The position numbers and the translations under genes are program-made. Below are positions 1 to 5,114 of a DNA stretch of 7,635 bases, one piece after another. Below the pieces are notes generated by a model that was not told where the DNA came from, did not search any database, and worked only from the letters and a program-made list of their open reading frames with translations. Numbering within the stretch: position 1 is the first letter of the stretch; the number at the start of each line of letters is the position of its first letter. This DNA comes from JBBTQZ01 sp038065435. GTDB lineage: Bacteria; Patescibacteriota; Minisyncoccia; Phycocordibacterales; WO2-35-19. Location of the stretch: assembly GCA_038065435.1 (NCBI GenBank), contig JBBTQZ010000016.1, forward strand, positions 1-7,635. Direction: 5' to 3'.

Positions 1-8
1 TCGCAATA

Positions 9-17
9 TGCTACAAT
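9..17 (+). promoter_or_regulatory. Extended -10 promoter element of the 85-residue protein gene
   Basis: TG at 9-10, one base, then TACAAT at 12-17, which matches five of six bases of the -10 consensus. Transcription would start near 24, giving a leader of about 28 nt that contains the Shine-Dalgarno. The -35 region lies outside the window, so only half of the promoter can be judged. Confidence 0.5.
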
Positions 18-51
18 AGCTCAAGATCACTTCGGAAAGGAGGTGAGGAAC

Positions 52-309
52 ATGACAGAAGAACGCAAAGGACAAATTGCCCTCTTGTATATGAAGCAAC
101 AACTTCGTCAGAATGGAATCAAGCTGCGCCCCGGTATTAATCGGGAGCTGGCTAACCAAGCAAAGACTTGGGGAATCACTTACGAAGAAGCTGTAGAGTT
201 TGTCACAGAAATGTACCGTGAACTCTTCAATGCTCAAATTGCTTCTCTTGCCAAGCCGCCGGCTCCTGAGTCTGTGGCGAAAAGCAAGGACAACTTTGAG
301 TACGATTAG
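52..309 (+). CDS. Small conserved-looking soluble protein, function unknown (85 aa)
   Basis: I do not recognise a named family. The ATG at 52 is preferred over the in-frame GTG at 43 because the GTG lies inside the Shine-Dalgarno AAAGGAGGTGA (36-46), which sits 5 nt before the ATG. The 85-residue product is hydrophilic with no membrane segment or signal peptide. It looks mainly helical: residues 1-60 alternate charged and aliphatic positions (KQQLRQNGIKLRPGINREL, then WGITYEEAVEFVTEMYREL). The tail is rich in Ala, Pro and Ser and ends in acidic residues. There are no cysteines and no metal motif. The SD is among the best in the window, which suggests strong translation. From memory, short proteins with a similar basic-then-'AK..GI..EEA.EF' pattern occur in Patescibacteria genomes; this is recollection only. 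The gene is monocistronic and ends in a structured 3' UTR and a strong terminator. Confidence 0.85.
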   Translation: MTEERKGQIALLYMKQQLRQNGIKLRPGINRELANQAKTWGITYEEAVEFVTEMYRELFNAQIASLAKPPAPESVAKSKDNFEYD

Positions 310-336
310 TGCTCATTTACTTGCAGACGATAAGGT

Positions 337-427
337 AAAGTCCTTCGGGACTTTCTAAAAGGATAATTCTGACCCTCCCGTAGTTTGGGACTAAGTCAGA
401 GAATAAGAACCTAACCTCTCGTTTTGC
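337..427 (+). other. Structured 3' UTR or possible small RNA between the stop codon and the terminator
   Basis: Two local hairpins precede the terminator. The first is a perfect 7-bp stem, AAAGTCC/GGACTTT (337-343 with 348-354), closed by a TTCG tetraloop, an unusually stable loop class. The second is a 6-bp stem, TCTGAC/GTCAGA (368-373 with 395-400), enclosing an inner TCCC/GGGA stem (376-379 with 387-390). No ORF with a ribosome binding site occupies the region. It could protect the mRNA 3' end or be a processed small RNA. I do not recognise a known RNA class. Confidence 0.45.
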
Positions 428-458
428 AAAAAGCCCCTAGGAAACTGGGGGCTTTTTT
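428..458 (+). terminator. Intrinsic terminator of the 85-residue protein gene
   Basis: The stem AGCCCCTAG/CTGGGGGCT is closed by a GAAA tetraloop (441-444) and flanked by A5 on the left and T6 on the right (453-458). The A and T tracts can extend the stem and give the U-tract. This is a textbook rho-independent terminator. Confidence 0.93.
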
Positions 459-592
459 ATATTACTTTTTAGAAATATAAACAAAAATAGTAAATTATAT
501 TAAATCCAACGATCGCCAAATCCAGTGTAATTTTGTTTCTTTTAGAACTAAAAAAGAAGGTCAAATTTAACAATCTTTTCAATAAAAAGCAA
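459..592. other. AT-rich intergenic spacer
   Basis: About 130 bases, strongly AT-rich, between the first terminator and the next promoter. I see no start codon with a ribosome binding site, no tandem repeat and no strong hairpin on either strand. Confidence 0.6.
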
Positions 593-621
593 TTGACAGA
601 ATGGTAAAAATTTGCTAGTCT
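593..621 (+). promoter_or_regulatory. Sigma70-like promoter: TTGACA, 17-bp spacer, extended -10
   Basis: A perfect -35 TTGACA (593-598), a 17-bp spacer, then TAGTCT (616-621) preceded by TG at 613-614 (extended -10). Transcription should start near 628. This is the best -35 element in the window. It drives the unit ending at the 972-1002 terminator. Confidence 0.75.
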
Positions 622-627
622 ATAAGT

Positions 628-787
628 GAGGTTCTTTGGGAATATTGATAAGAAAAGTTCATAAGGAAAGCCTCCGGACAGTGGACCTGCAAGTATGGCG
701 GGGACAATGTCCGGAGGGAGGAGAGTCTTTAGCTCTCGCTGTGGTCCGTCGGTCCATGGCTATAATCCCCCTTCGTATTTTAATCAT
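628..787 (+). ncRNA. Structured leader RNA (candidate cis-regulatory element)
   Basis: The transcript between the predicted start and the 60-residue ORF contains a perfect 10-bp stem CCTCCGGACA/TGTCCGGAGG (671-680 with 708-717), with a 27-nt loop. A second hairpin is GAGAG/CTCTC (721-725 with 733-737). Loop bases TGGACC (682-687) can pair with GGTCCA (751-756), which would make a pseudoknot spanning both hairpins. A purine-rich Shine-Dalgarno-like tract lies at 712-723, partly inside the stem. The geometry resembles a riboswitch or other cis-regulatory leader, but I recognise no known class, and it could be chance pairing. Confidence 0.4.
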
Positions 788-967
788 ATGATACGAAGAA
801 TATTGGGGCTTGGGCTAGCGATTCTGCTCCTCAAGTTCCTTATGAAAAGTGTGTTCGTGGCTGGTGAAAATGCATTTATCACCTTGCTCAATACTGCCGG
901 TGTGCTCTTCAGTAACATGGGCAATATAGGAACAGGGGTGAACGTAGATCATCTTGTTCCGCGATAA
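788..967 (+). CDS. Small single-helix membrane protein, function unknown (60 aa)
   Basis: The reading frame is open from 695, but the ATG at 788 is the more likely start, because the first 31 codons lie within inverted repeats and encode low-complexity sequence. The 60-residue product begins MIRRILGLGLAILLLKFLMK: a short basic end and a hydrophobic segment (about residues 5-18), followed by a second weakly hydrophobic stretch and a polar C-terminus ending in VPR. The basic N-terminus suggests an N-in orientation. No clear Shine-Dalgarno precedes 788. An upstream ORF starting at GTG 681 ends at TGA 789-791, overlapping this ATG as ATGA, so translational coupling is possible. A promoter at 593-621 and a terminator at 972-1002 frame it as its own unit. 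The alternative is that the whole transcript is noncoding. Confidence 0.45.
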   Translation: MIRRILGLGLAILLLKFLMKSVFVAGENAFITLLNTAGVLFSNMGNIGTGVNVDHLVPR

Positions 968-971
968 CACT

Positions 972-1002
972 AAAACCCCGAGAAGGCATCTTCTCGGGTT
1001 TT
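972..1002 (+). terminator. Intrinsic terminator after the small membrane protein gene
   Basis: AAAACCCCGAGAAG, loop GCAT (986-989), then CTTCTCGGGTTTT. Nine consecutive pairs (977-985 with 990-998), one mismatch, then A-T pairs, ending in a short T run. It lies 4 bases after the stop at 965-967. Confidence 0.88.
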
Positions 1003-1029
1003 GCGTCATGTGGATAAAAACATATTGAA

Positions 1030-1059
1030 TTGGTTATTTTTTTAAAAATAGTGAATAAT
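1030..1059 (+). promoter_or_regulatory. Weak candidate promoter of the L,D-transpeptidase gene
   Basis: TTGGTT (1030-1035), an 18-bp spacer, then AATAAT (1054-1059; five of six bases match the -10 consensus). Transcription would start near 1066, about 20 nt before the ATG. The AT-richness of the spacer makes chance matches likely. Confidence 0.35.
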
Positions 1060-1085
1060 AAGGGCAAACAATAAAACTAGGGGTA

Positions 1086-2510
1086 ATGCAGGAAGAAAAA
1101 CAAAAATTTCAAATATCAAAAACCCTCTTCGGTACGCTAATATTTATAATAGTGGCTCTTTCCGCGTTGGTGAGTTTGCTTATTTTAGACAAGACCAATC
1201 TGGCGAAAACGAGCGACCGAAAGTTCAAGCAGTTTTACGACAGAATAGTTGATTCTGGTATAGGTTTTATAAACATTGATAAGTTTTTCTTGCCTATAAA
1301 CGATAAGAAATTTGAAGATGAAGTAGAGGGTTACATAAAGCGAAAAGAAAGTTTTATAGAAATAGATCTAACGGCCATGGAAGTAACCCTATATAAAGAA
1401 GGCAAGCTATTCAAAAAGCTGCCCGTTCTCTCCAAAGGCAAAGAAGGTTCGTGGTGGGAGACTCCGACCGGCAATTACAAGATATTGACCAAAGAATCCA
1501 ATCATTTTTCTTCTATCGGCAGTGTGTGGATGCCTTGGAGCATGCAGTTCTATGGCAATTTCTTCATACACGGCTGGCCGTATTATGAGGATGGCACAGA
1601 AGTATCTAGCACATATTCTGGTGGTTGCGTGCGCCTCTCCACGCTGGACGCAAAAGAAGTTTATGATTTTGCCAAAGAAGATATGGCGCTACTCTTGAGA
1701 GACAAAGAAGATTCTTCCGAGTTTGCAAAAATAGAACAAAACGATCTTGGACTGCCGGTGCCACAGATTTCGGCCAATTCTTTTATTATTTCTAATCTGG
1801 CTTCGGGAGAAGTGCTTTTGGAAAAAAACGCCTCTAGCGTATTACCCATTTCTTCCGTGAGCAACATCATGGCAGGGGTGGTGGCGAGCGAGCTCGTCTA
1901 TCTGGGCAGGCCCATAACAGTGAGTGAAAACATGCTTTCCAATAGTTTAAGCGCCTTCGAGCCCACTCTTGGCGAGCGATATATTGCTTTCGATCTACTC
2001 TATCCTCTTATGATGCAGTCTTCTGACGAAGCGGCTTCTCTTCTCGCCAGATTTATAGGTGAAAACCATTTTATATCCAATATGAATAAAAAGGCTACCT
2101 CTCTCTCCATGAAGGATACTGTATTTACAGATGTATCCGGCGAGCTTCCTTCCAACATATCTTCTGCTAAAGATTTGGAGAAATTGCTTCGTTACACTTA
2201 TTTTAAACGCAAATTTATTTTGGACATTTCTAAAGGCCATCAAGATTATCGCTTTGAAGGTAGGAAACTAGACAATCTAGAAAATCTCAACCCTATTTTG
2301 TATGAAGCCAATCTTGTCGGTTTGAAAAGCGGCAAGACAGATACCGGCGGAGAAGCTATCGCTGGTGTTTGGGAATTTGAAAAGAATCAAGTAGAAGAGA
2401 ATGGAGCTCAGAACAAGGCCCTAGTATCCATAGTTATCCTAGGTTCAAAAGATGGATCTTTAGACACCGAAGCCCTACTTGCTTGGATAGAGAAGAATTT
2501 TGATCTATAA
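1086..2510 (+). CDS. Membrane-anchored L,D-transpeptidase (YkuD) fused to a degenerate S11 D,D-carboxypeptidase-like domain
   Basis: A 474-residue envelope protein. A basic N-terminus and one membrane helix (about residues 13-34) place the rest outside the membrane. Residues about 88-205 form an L,D-transpeptidase catalytic (YkuD) domain. FFIHGWP carries His162 and YSGGCVRLS carries the catalytic Cys181, matching the family H...SxGC(I/V)R signature, so this half should be active. Such enzymes make 3-3 peptidoglycan cross-links or attach proteins to peptidoglycan. Residues about 228-470 resemble peptidase S11 (DacA-type penicillin-binding proteins): SGEVLLEKN near the start, LPISSVSNIM at the SxxK position, MQSSDEAA at the SxN position and GLKSGKTD at the KTG position. 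The SxxK lysine is Asn260 and the SxN asparagine is Asp314, so carboxypeptidase activity is doubtful and a substrate-binding role is more likely. The start ATG has AGGGG close upstream (1079-1083). The gene stands alone and is convergent with the kinase gene. Confidence 0.92.
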   Translation: MQEEKQKFQISKTLFGTLIFIIVALSALVSLLILDKTNLAKTSDRKFKQFYDRIVDSGIGFINIDKFFLPINDKKFEDEVEGYIKRKESFIEIDLTAMEVTLYKEGKLFKKLPVLSKGKEGSWWETPTGNYKILTKESNHFSSIGSVWMPWSMQFYGNFFIHGWPYYEDGTEVSSTYSGGCVRLSTLDAKEVYDFAKEDMALLLRDKEDSSEFAKIEQNDLGLPVPQISANSFIISNLASGEVLLEKNASSVLPISSVSNIMAGVVASELVYLGRPITVSENMLSNSLSAFEPTLGERYIAFDLLYPLMMQSSDEAASLLARFIGENHFISNMNKKATSLSMKDTVFTDVSGELPSNISSAKDLEKLLRYTYFKRKFILDISKGHQDYRFEGRKLDNLENLNPILYEANLVGLKSGKTDTGGEAIAGVWEFEKNQVEENGAQNKALVSIVILGSKDGSLDTEALLAWIEKNFDL

Positions 2511-2544
2511 ACAAAAATACAAAAATATAAAACAAAATATATTC
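2511..2544. other. Short convergent intergenic gap without a clear terminator
   Basis: An A-rich gap between two convergent stop codons. The only pairing is an AT-only 8-bp stem, AAAACAAA/TTTGTTTT (2529-2536 with 2555-2562), which runs into the kinase 3' end. It has no GC core, so any terminator here is weak or rho-dependent and read-through antisense RNA is possible. Confidence 0.4.
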
Positions 2545-3369
2545 CTACACTTTATTTGTTTTAAGGAAAGCCAAAGCGCCCCAGAGTCCGCCGAGGTCAC
2601 CCAATTCCCCCTTTTTTATCATTGGTAATTCAGGAAAGATTCTAAGAATTTCTCTCAGGTGTTTTTCTACTGAATCTAAAGGTATGGAAGGGTTGCCGAC
2701 TATCATAGAGCCTCCGAGTACCACTACTTGGGGTGACCAATGCACCACTACATTGTTTATGCCGACCGCGAGTATTTTGGCTAGTTTTTCCCACACATCT
2801 GGATCGGTTATTTCCTTGGCTGGTTTATGCATTTCTTCTTCAAGCGCTCTGCCGGATATGAGGTTCTCCAAAGTTTTACCATTTTGAAAGTCTATTATCT
2901 GATGACCCGGTTCAAAACCGAGAGTTCTTTGATCTATTTTGCCATTTACTATTCTTGCTCCCCCGACACCAGTGGATACTGTTATATAAGCTACGATATC
3001 AGAGCCTTTACCCGCACCGAAAGTTGCTTCACCCAGAGCTACCAGCGCCGCATCATTTTCTATATATATGGGAGCTTGCAATCTTGCTTCTATGTCGTTT
3101 TTTAGGGGTTTACCTATCCAATCATTAAGATTTGGGCTACCAAGCAAGGTGCGTCTATTTTCGGTAAATGGTCCGGCTATACCGCCACAGATCATATCTA
3201 TCTTTCTACCATTCGCGCATCTCTCCGATAGTTCTATAAGAAGTTGCAGACCTTCCGTATAAAGACTGGGAGTGGATACATTGTTAGGAGCCTCGAAATG
3301 TTCTCCATCTGGAGAAAAGGCCACTCGCATTTTTGTTCCCCCTATATCAAAGACTATAATGTTTTGCAT
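2545..3369 (-). CDS. ROK-family sugar kinase, probable glucokinase, lacking the usual zinc-binding cysteines
   Basis: A 274-residue cytoplasmic kinase expected to phosphorylate glucose or a related hexose with ATP. The N-terminal phosphate-binding motif is DIGGTK (residues 8-13). The catalytic region is IENDAAL with Asp106 as the likely base. A second nucleotide loop reads STGVGGA (132-138). The adenosine-side motif is VVVLGGS (215-221), and the C-terminus GDLGGLWGAL is also typical of ROK proteins. Most ROK kinases follow the E-x-GH element with a CxCGxxGC zinc site. Here E153-P-G-H156 is present but no cysteine follows, so it appears to be a zinc-free variant. The ATG at 3369 has no Shine-Dalgarno and only an A/T-rich leader. 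It lies 32 bp downstream of the isomerase gene on the same strand, so the two are probably co-transcribed and act in sequence: hexose to hexose-6-phosphate to fructose-6-phosphate. Substrate preference cannot be read from the sequence; N-acetylhexosamine or mannose is possible. Confidence 0.88.
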   Translation of the reverse strand: MQNIIVFDIGGTKMRVAFSPDGEHFEAPNNVSTPSLYTEGLQLLIELSERCANGRKIDMICGGIAGPFTENRRTLLGSPNLNDWIGKPLKNDIEARLQAPIYIENDAALVALGEATFGAGKGSDIVAYITVSTGVGGARIVNGKIDQRTLGFEPGHQIIDFQNGKTLENLISGRALEEEMHKPAKEITDPDVWEKLAKILAVGINNVVVHWSPQVVVLGGSMIVGNPSIPLDSVEKHLREILRIFPELPMIKKGELGDLGGLWGALAFLKTNKV

Positions 3370-3401
3370 ATTTTTATTTTTAATAATTTTATCTTGTATA
3401 T

Positions 3402-4403
3402 TTATGATACACCTTGCATTCCCGATTTATATTTGTCCACTTCGGGTTGATCGTAAGGATCCACACCAAGGAGTTTACCAAGCTCCAAGACGGACGCTAT
3501 CATAAAAGCCATAAACTCCCCTATCTCTTTTTCACTAATCTCTAGCATACTATATTCATAAAAAGGCATGTCTCTTTTGCTGTACTCTCGTGTTGTGTTG
3601 GTATAAGCTTCGTCATTTATAGACCCACTCATCTCTTTTTGAGACTTTATAAATAAGGTAAAACGGCTTTTTGGTTTTTCTAGATACAATTCTAACATGG
3701 AGTGCAGATCTGTTGGTCCTATAGATATCGTGGGTGTAATGCTAGCCAAGCTTTCGGCCAAGAGTTGGCGACACCATTTACCCAAAGTCTCCAGTTCACT
3801 GTTAAATATAAATATATCCAATATTTCTAAGCCGGCTTCGTGACCCCTGTATACCTTTTTTGCAAACTCCAGAGCCCGATCTTTATTTGTACCTTCCTCG
3901 CCTCTATTTCCAGATTTGAATCCTTCTACATCGAGACCAGCTATTTCTAGTACCGCAGTATGAGCTATGCTGAAAGCACTAAACCTACCACCTACCCCAT
4001 TTTCCCATTCCAAAATATCTATATTATTTTTCTCCGCTATATTTGAGAGAGGTGTCTCCTTGGTTGAGATGACGAGGCTTCTTTCGTTCACTTCTTCTGG
4101 AGAAAATTTGTTTTTTAGAATATCAAAAGTTTTGCGGAAGGCCTCGAGAGTTTCTCTGGTTTTGCCTGATTTACTTATTGCTATCAGGCTGAAGTCTTCT
4201 TTTTTTTGAATTTCATTTTTCAGTAAACTTTCTATTTCTTCATACTGTCTCTCGTCCGGCGACTCCAAGAAAAACACTTTCTTCTCGCAATTCTCTTTAT
4301 ACATAGTCATCGCTTCATACACCGCCTTACTCGCTAGGTTTGACCCGCCTATGCCGATGACCATTATATACTTAGCAGACTTAAATTTATCCAGTTCAAC
4401 CAT
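3402..4403 (-). CDS. pgi: Compact glucose-6-phosphate isomerase
   Basis: It interconverts glucose-6-phosphate and fructose-6-phosphate in the cytoplasm. Numbering from the ATG at 4403 (333 aa): GIGGSNLA (17-24), SKSGKTRET (77-85, phosphate-binding loop), GVGGRFS (136-142), LLAES with Glu217 as candidate base, TDLHS with His234, and DPYDQPEVDKYK near the C-terminus with candidate Lys324. GGRFS and DQP separate it from the bifunctional phosphoglucose/phosphomannose isomerases. At 333 residues it is short: the E. coli enzyme has 549 and compact forms are usually 400-450, so the N-terminal cap is reduced. The frame stays open to 4499, but the extra 32 codons run through the regulator gene's terminator and encode implausible residues. 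ATG 4403 instead follows a perfect TATAAT by 6 bases. The ROK kinase gene follows 32 bp downstream. Confidence 0.93.
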   Translation of the reverse strand: MVELDKFKSAKYIMVIGIGGSNLASKAVYEAMTMYKENCEKKVFFLESPDERQYEEIESLLKNEIQKKEDFSLIAISKSGKTRETLEAFRKTFDILKNKFSPEEVNERSLVISTKETPLSNIAEKNNIDILEWENGVGGRFSAFSIAHTAVLEIAGLDVEGFKSGNRGEEGTNKDRALEFAKKVYRGHEAGLEILDIFIFNSELETLGKWCRQLLAESLASITPTISIGPTDLHSMLELYLEKPKSRFTLFIKSQKEMSGSINDEAYTNTTREYSKRDMPFYEYSMLEISEKEIGEFMAFMIASVLELGKLLGVDPYDQPEVDKYKSGMQGVS

Positions 4404-4409
4404 AAAGAT

Positions 4410-4415
4410 ATTATA
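4410..4415 (-). promoter_or_regulatory. -10 element of the isomerase gene, leaderless configuration
   Basis: TATAAT on the minus strand, followed by ATCTTT and then the ATG at 4403. With the usual 6-7 nt from -10 to transcription start, the mRNA would begin at the A of the start codon, and no Shine-Dalgarno lies between. A GGAG just upstream falls outside such a transcript. The -35 region is weak. Confidence 0.6.
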
Positions 4416-4445
4416 CTCCAATCCTGTCTTCACATCATCTCTATT

Positions 4446-4468
4446 GGGGGAGGGTGACCCTCCACAGG
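4446..4468. repeat. Left copy of a 23-bp perfect inverted repeat flanking the TraR/DksA-type gene
   Basis: This is the exact reverse complement of 5042-5064. Each copy holds its own interrupted palindrome, GGAGGGTnACCCTCC (here 4449-4463). The copy lies just upstream of the isomerase -10 element and downstream of the regulator gene's terminator. No T-tract follows on either strand, so it is not a terminator. Confidence 0.85.
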
Positions 4469-4470
4469 CA

Positions 4471-4537
4471 AAATAAAAAACACCCCGTCGAGTCGTCATC
4501 TGCCGGAGGAGTGGCGACGACGACTCGTATTGGGGTG
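4471..4537 (-). terminator. Intrinsic terminator of the TraR/DksA-type gene
   Basis: On the minus strand: outer stem CACCCC/GGGGTG (4532-4537 with 4481-4486), inner 9-bp stem CGAGTCGTC/GACGACTCG (4519-4527 with 4489-4497), then TTTTTTATTTT (4480-4470). Strong and correctly placed. Its presence argues against starting the isomerase at 4499, which would lie within the hairpin. Confidence 0.88.
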
Positions 4538-4538
4538 C

Positions 4539-4571
4539 CTCACCACCTAGCGGGGGTCCCTTAGGGGTGAG
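4539..4571 (-). other. Second hairpin in the 3' UTR of the TraR/DksA-type gene
   Basis: CTCACC/GGTGAG (4539-4544 with 4566-4571) plus CCTA/TAGG (4546-4549 with 4562-4565), with one bulged A, 4 bp after the stop codon. No T-tract follows it. It stacks directly before the terminator hairpin and may stabilise the transcript. Confidence 0.55.
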
Positions 4572-4575
4572 AAGG

Positions 4576-4956
4576 TCAAACTTGAATGTTCTCTGGAACT
4601 TCGTCTGGTTCGTGTAGCAGGTTCTGCTCTTTCTGCTCTTCGCATCTGATACAAAATTCTGCTTCCGGGATTGCCCTGAGACGTGCTGGGGCGATCATCT
4701 CATCGCAATTTTGGCACTCACCATACTCACCAGACTCCAGTCTTGATCTGGCTTCTAGAATCGTTCTCATTATTCTAGTGAGACGATCTAGTCTAGAGAT
4801 GTTGATAATGTTCTCCATGTTGTGACCGACTTGGTCGATCTCATCAGGTAGTCTTTCATACCTGACTCCGTTTTTGGCGGTCTTCATCTCTACCGCCACT
4901 GAAAGTTCTCTCGCTTTGAGAGAACCCAAAATGACCTCTTTTTCCTTCTTTTTCAT
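4576..4956 (-). CDS. TraR/DksA-type C4 zinc-finger protein
   Basis: A 126-residue cytoplasmic protein of the DksA/TraR superfamily, whose members bind in the RNA polymerase secondary channel and alter promoter choice. The C-terminal finger is GECQNCDEMI...FCIRCEE, with Cys81, Cys84, Cys102 and Cys105 in CxxC-x17-CxxC spacing, as expected for this family. Residues about 40-75 are helical and include LESGEYGEC, the usual lead-in to the finger. The N-terminal coiled-coil is short compared with E. coli DksA (151 aa) and lacks an obvious DxxDxA tip motif, so polymerase-channel activity is uncertain and it could be a general DksA-like protein. The start is supported by AAAGG six bases before the ATG. 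It is monocistronic with a strong terminator, and the gene sits between two copies of a 23-bp palindromic inverted repeat, one beyond each end. Confidence 0.9.
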   Translation of the reverse strand: MKKKEKEVILGSLKARELSVAVEMKTAKNGVRYERLPDEIDQVGHNMENIINISRLDRLTRIMRTILEARSRLESGEYGECQNCDEMIAPARLRAIPEAEFCIRCEEQKEQNLLHEPDEVPENIQV

Positions 4957-5001
4957 GCCGTGCCTTTCCCTCGGGGGAGGTTTGGGTCCTTTCTTCTCTG
5001 T

Positions 5002-5007
5002 TCTATA
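5002..5007 (-). promoter_or_regulatory. Candidate -10 element of the TraR/DksA-type gene
   Basis: TATAGA on the minus strand (five of six bases), giving a start near 4995 and a leader of about 40 nt that contains the AAAGG ribosome binding site at 4963-4967. The -35 is weak (TTTATG at 17 bp). The right palindromic repeat lies about 35 bp upstream. Confidence 0.4.
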
Positions 5008-5041
5008 CTCTACTTTAATACTTTCATAAAAAAATGCAATA

Positions 5042-5064
5042 CCTGTGGAGGGTCACCCTCCCCC
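5042..5064. repeat. Right copy of the 23-bp inverted repeat
   Basis: Exact reverse complement of 4446-4468, core palindrome 5047-5061. This copy has extra arms: CTGTGGA (5043-5049) pairs with TCCACAG (5067-5073), so a larger cruciform is possible here. It is upstream of the TraR/DksA-type gene's promoter. Confidence 0.85.
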
Positions 5065-5087
5065 GATCCACAGATCACAGGCAAATG

Positions 5088-5114
5088 AAAACGCCCTAGT
5101 TGGTTGCTAGGGCG
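5088..5114 (-). terminator. Intrinsic terminator, minus strand
   Basis: An 8-bp stem CGCCCTAG/CTAGGGCG (5092-5099 with 5107-5114), 7-nt loop, then on the minus strand TTTTCATTT. It would stop transcripts arriving from 5225-5455, or from the TATAAT at 5151-5156, before they reach the TraR/DksA-type gene. Confidence 0.72.

Noticed and set aside
337..430. RNase P RNA, SRP RNA or tmRNA
   Set aside because: The GGTAAAGTCC segment resembles a short RNase P motif, but the other conserved elements of these RNAs are missing and the region is too short.
660..720. Cyclic-di-GMP-I or other known riboswitch
   Set aside because: AAAGCCTCCGG resembles a fragment of the GEMM consensus, but the rest of the conserved core and the tetraloop receptor are absent.
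761..766. Second promoter at TATAAT within the leader
   Set aside because: A perfect hexamer but no reasonable -35 at 16-18 bp and no extended TG; probably chance.
695..787. First 31 codons of the longer frame ending at 967
   Set aside because: The stretch is occupied by perfect inverted repeats and hairpins, has no ribosome binding site before ATG 695, and yields Gly/Ser/Arg-rich sequence unlike the hydrophobic remainder.
4404..4499. N-terminal extension of the isomerase frame to ATG 4499
   Set aside because: It lies across the regulator gene's terminator stem and one copy of the 23-bp repeat, gives residues unlike the family, and is upstream of a TATAAT ideally placed for ATG 4403.
4446..5064. 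TraR/DksA-type gene as a transposon or MITE cargo
   Set aside because: Terminal inverted repeats are present but I see no target-site duplication and no transposase, and the palindromic cores next to promoters fit operators better. Kept as an alternative only.
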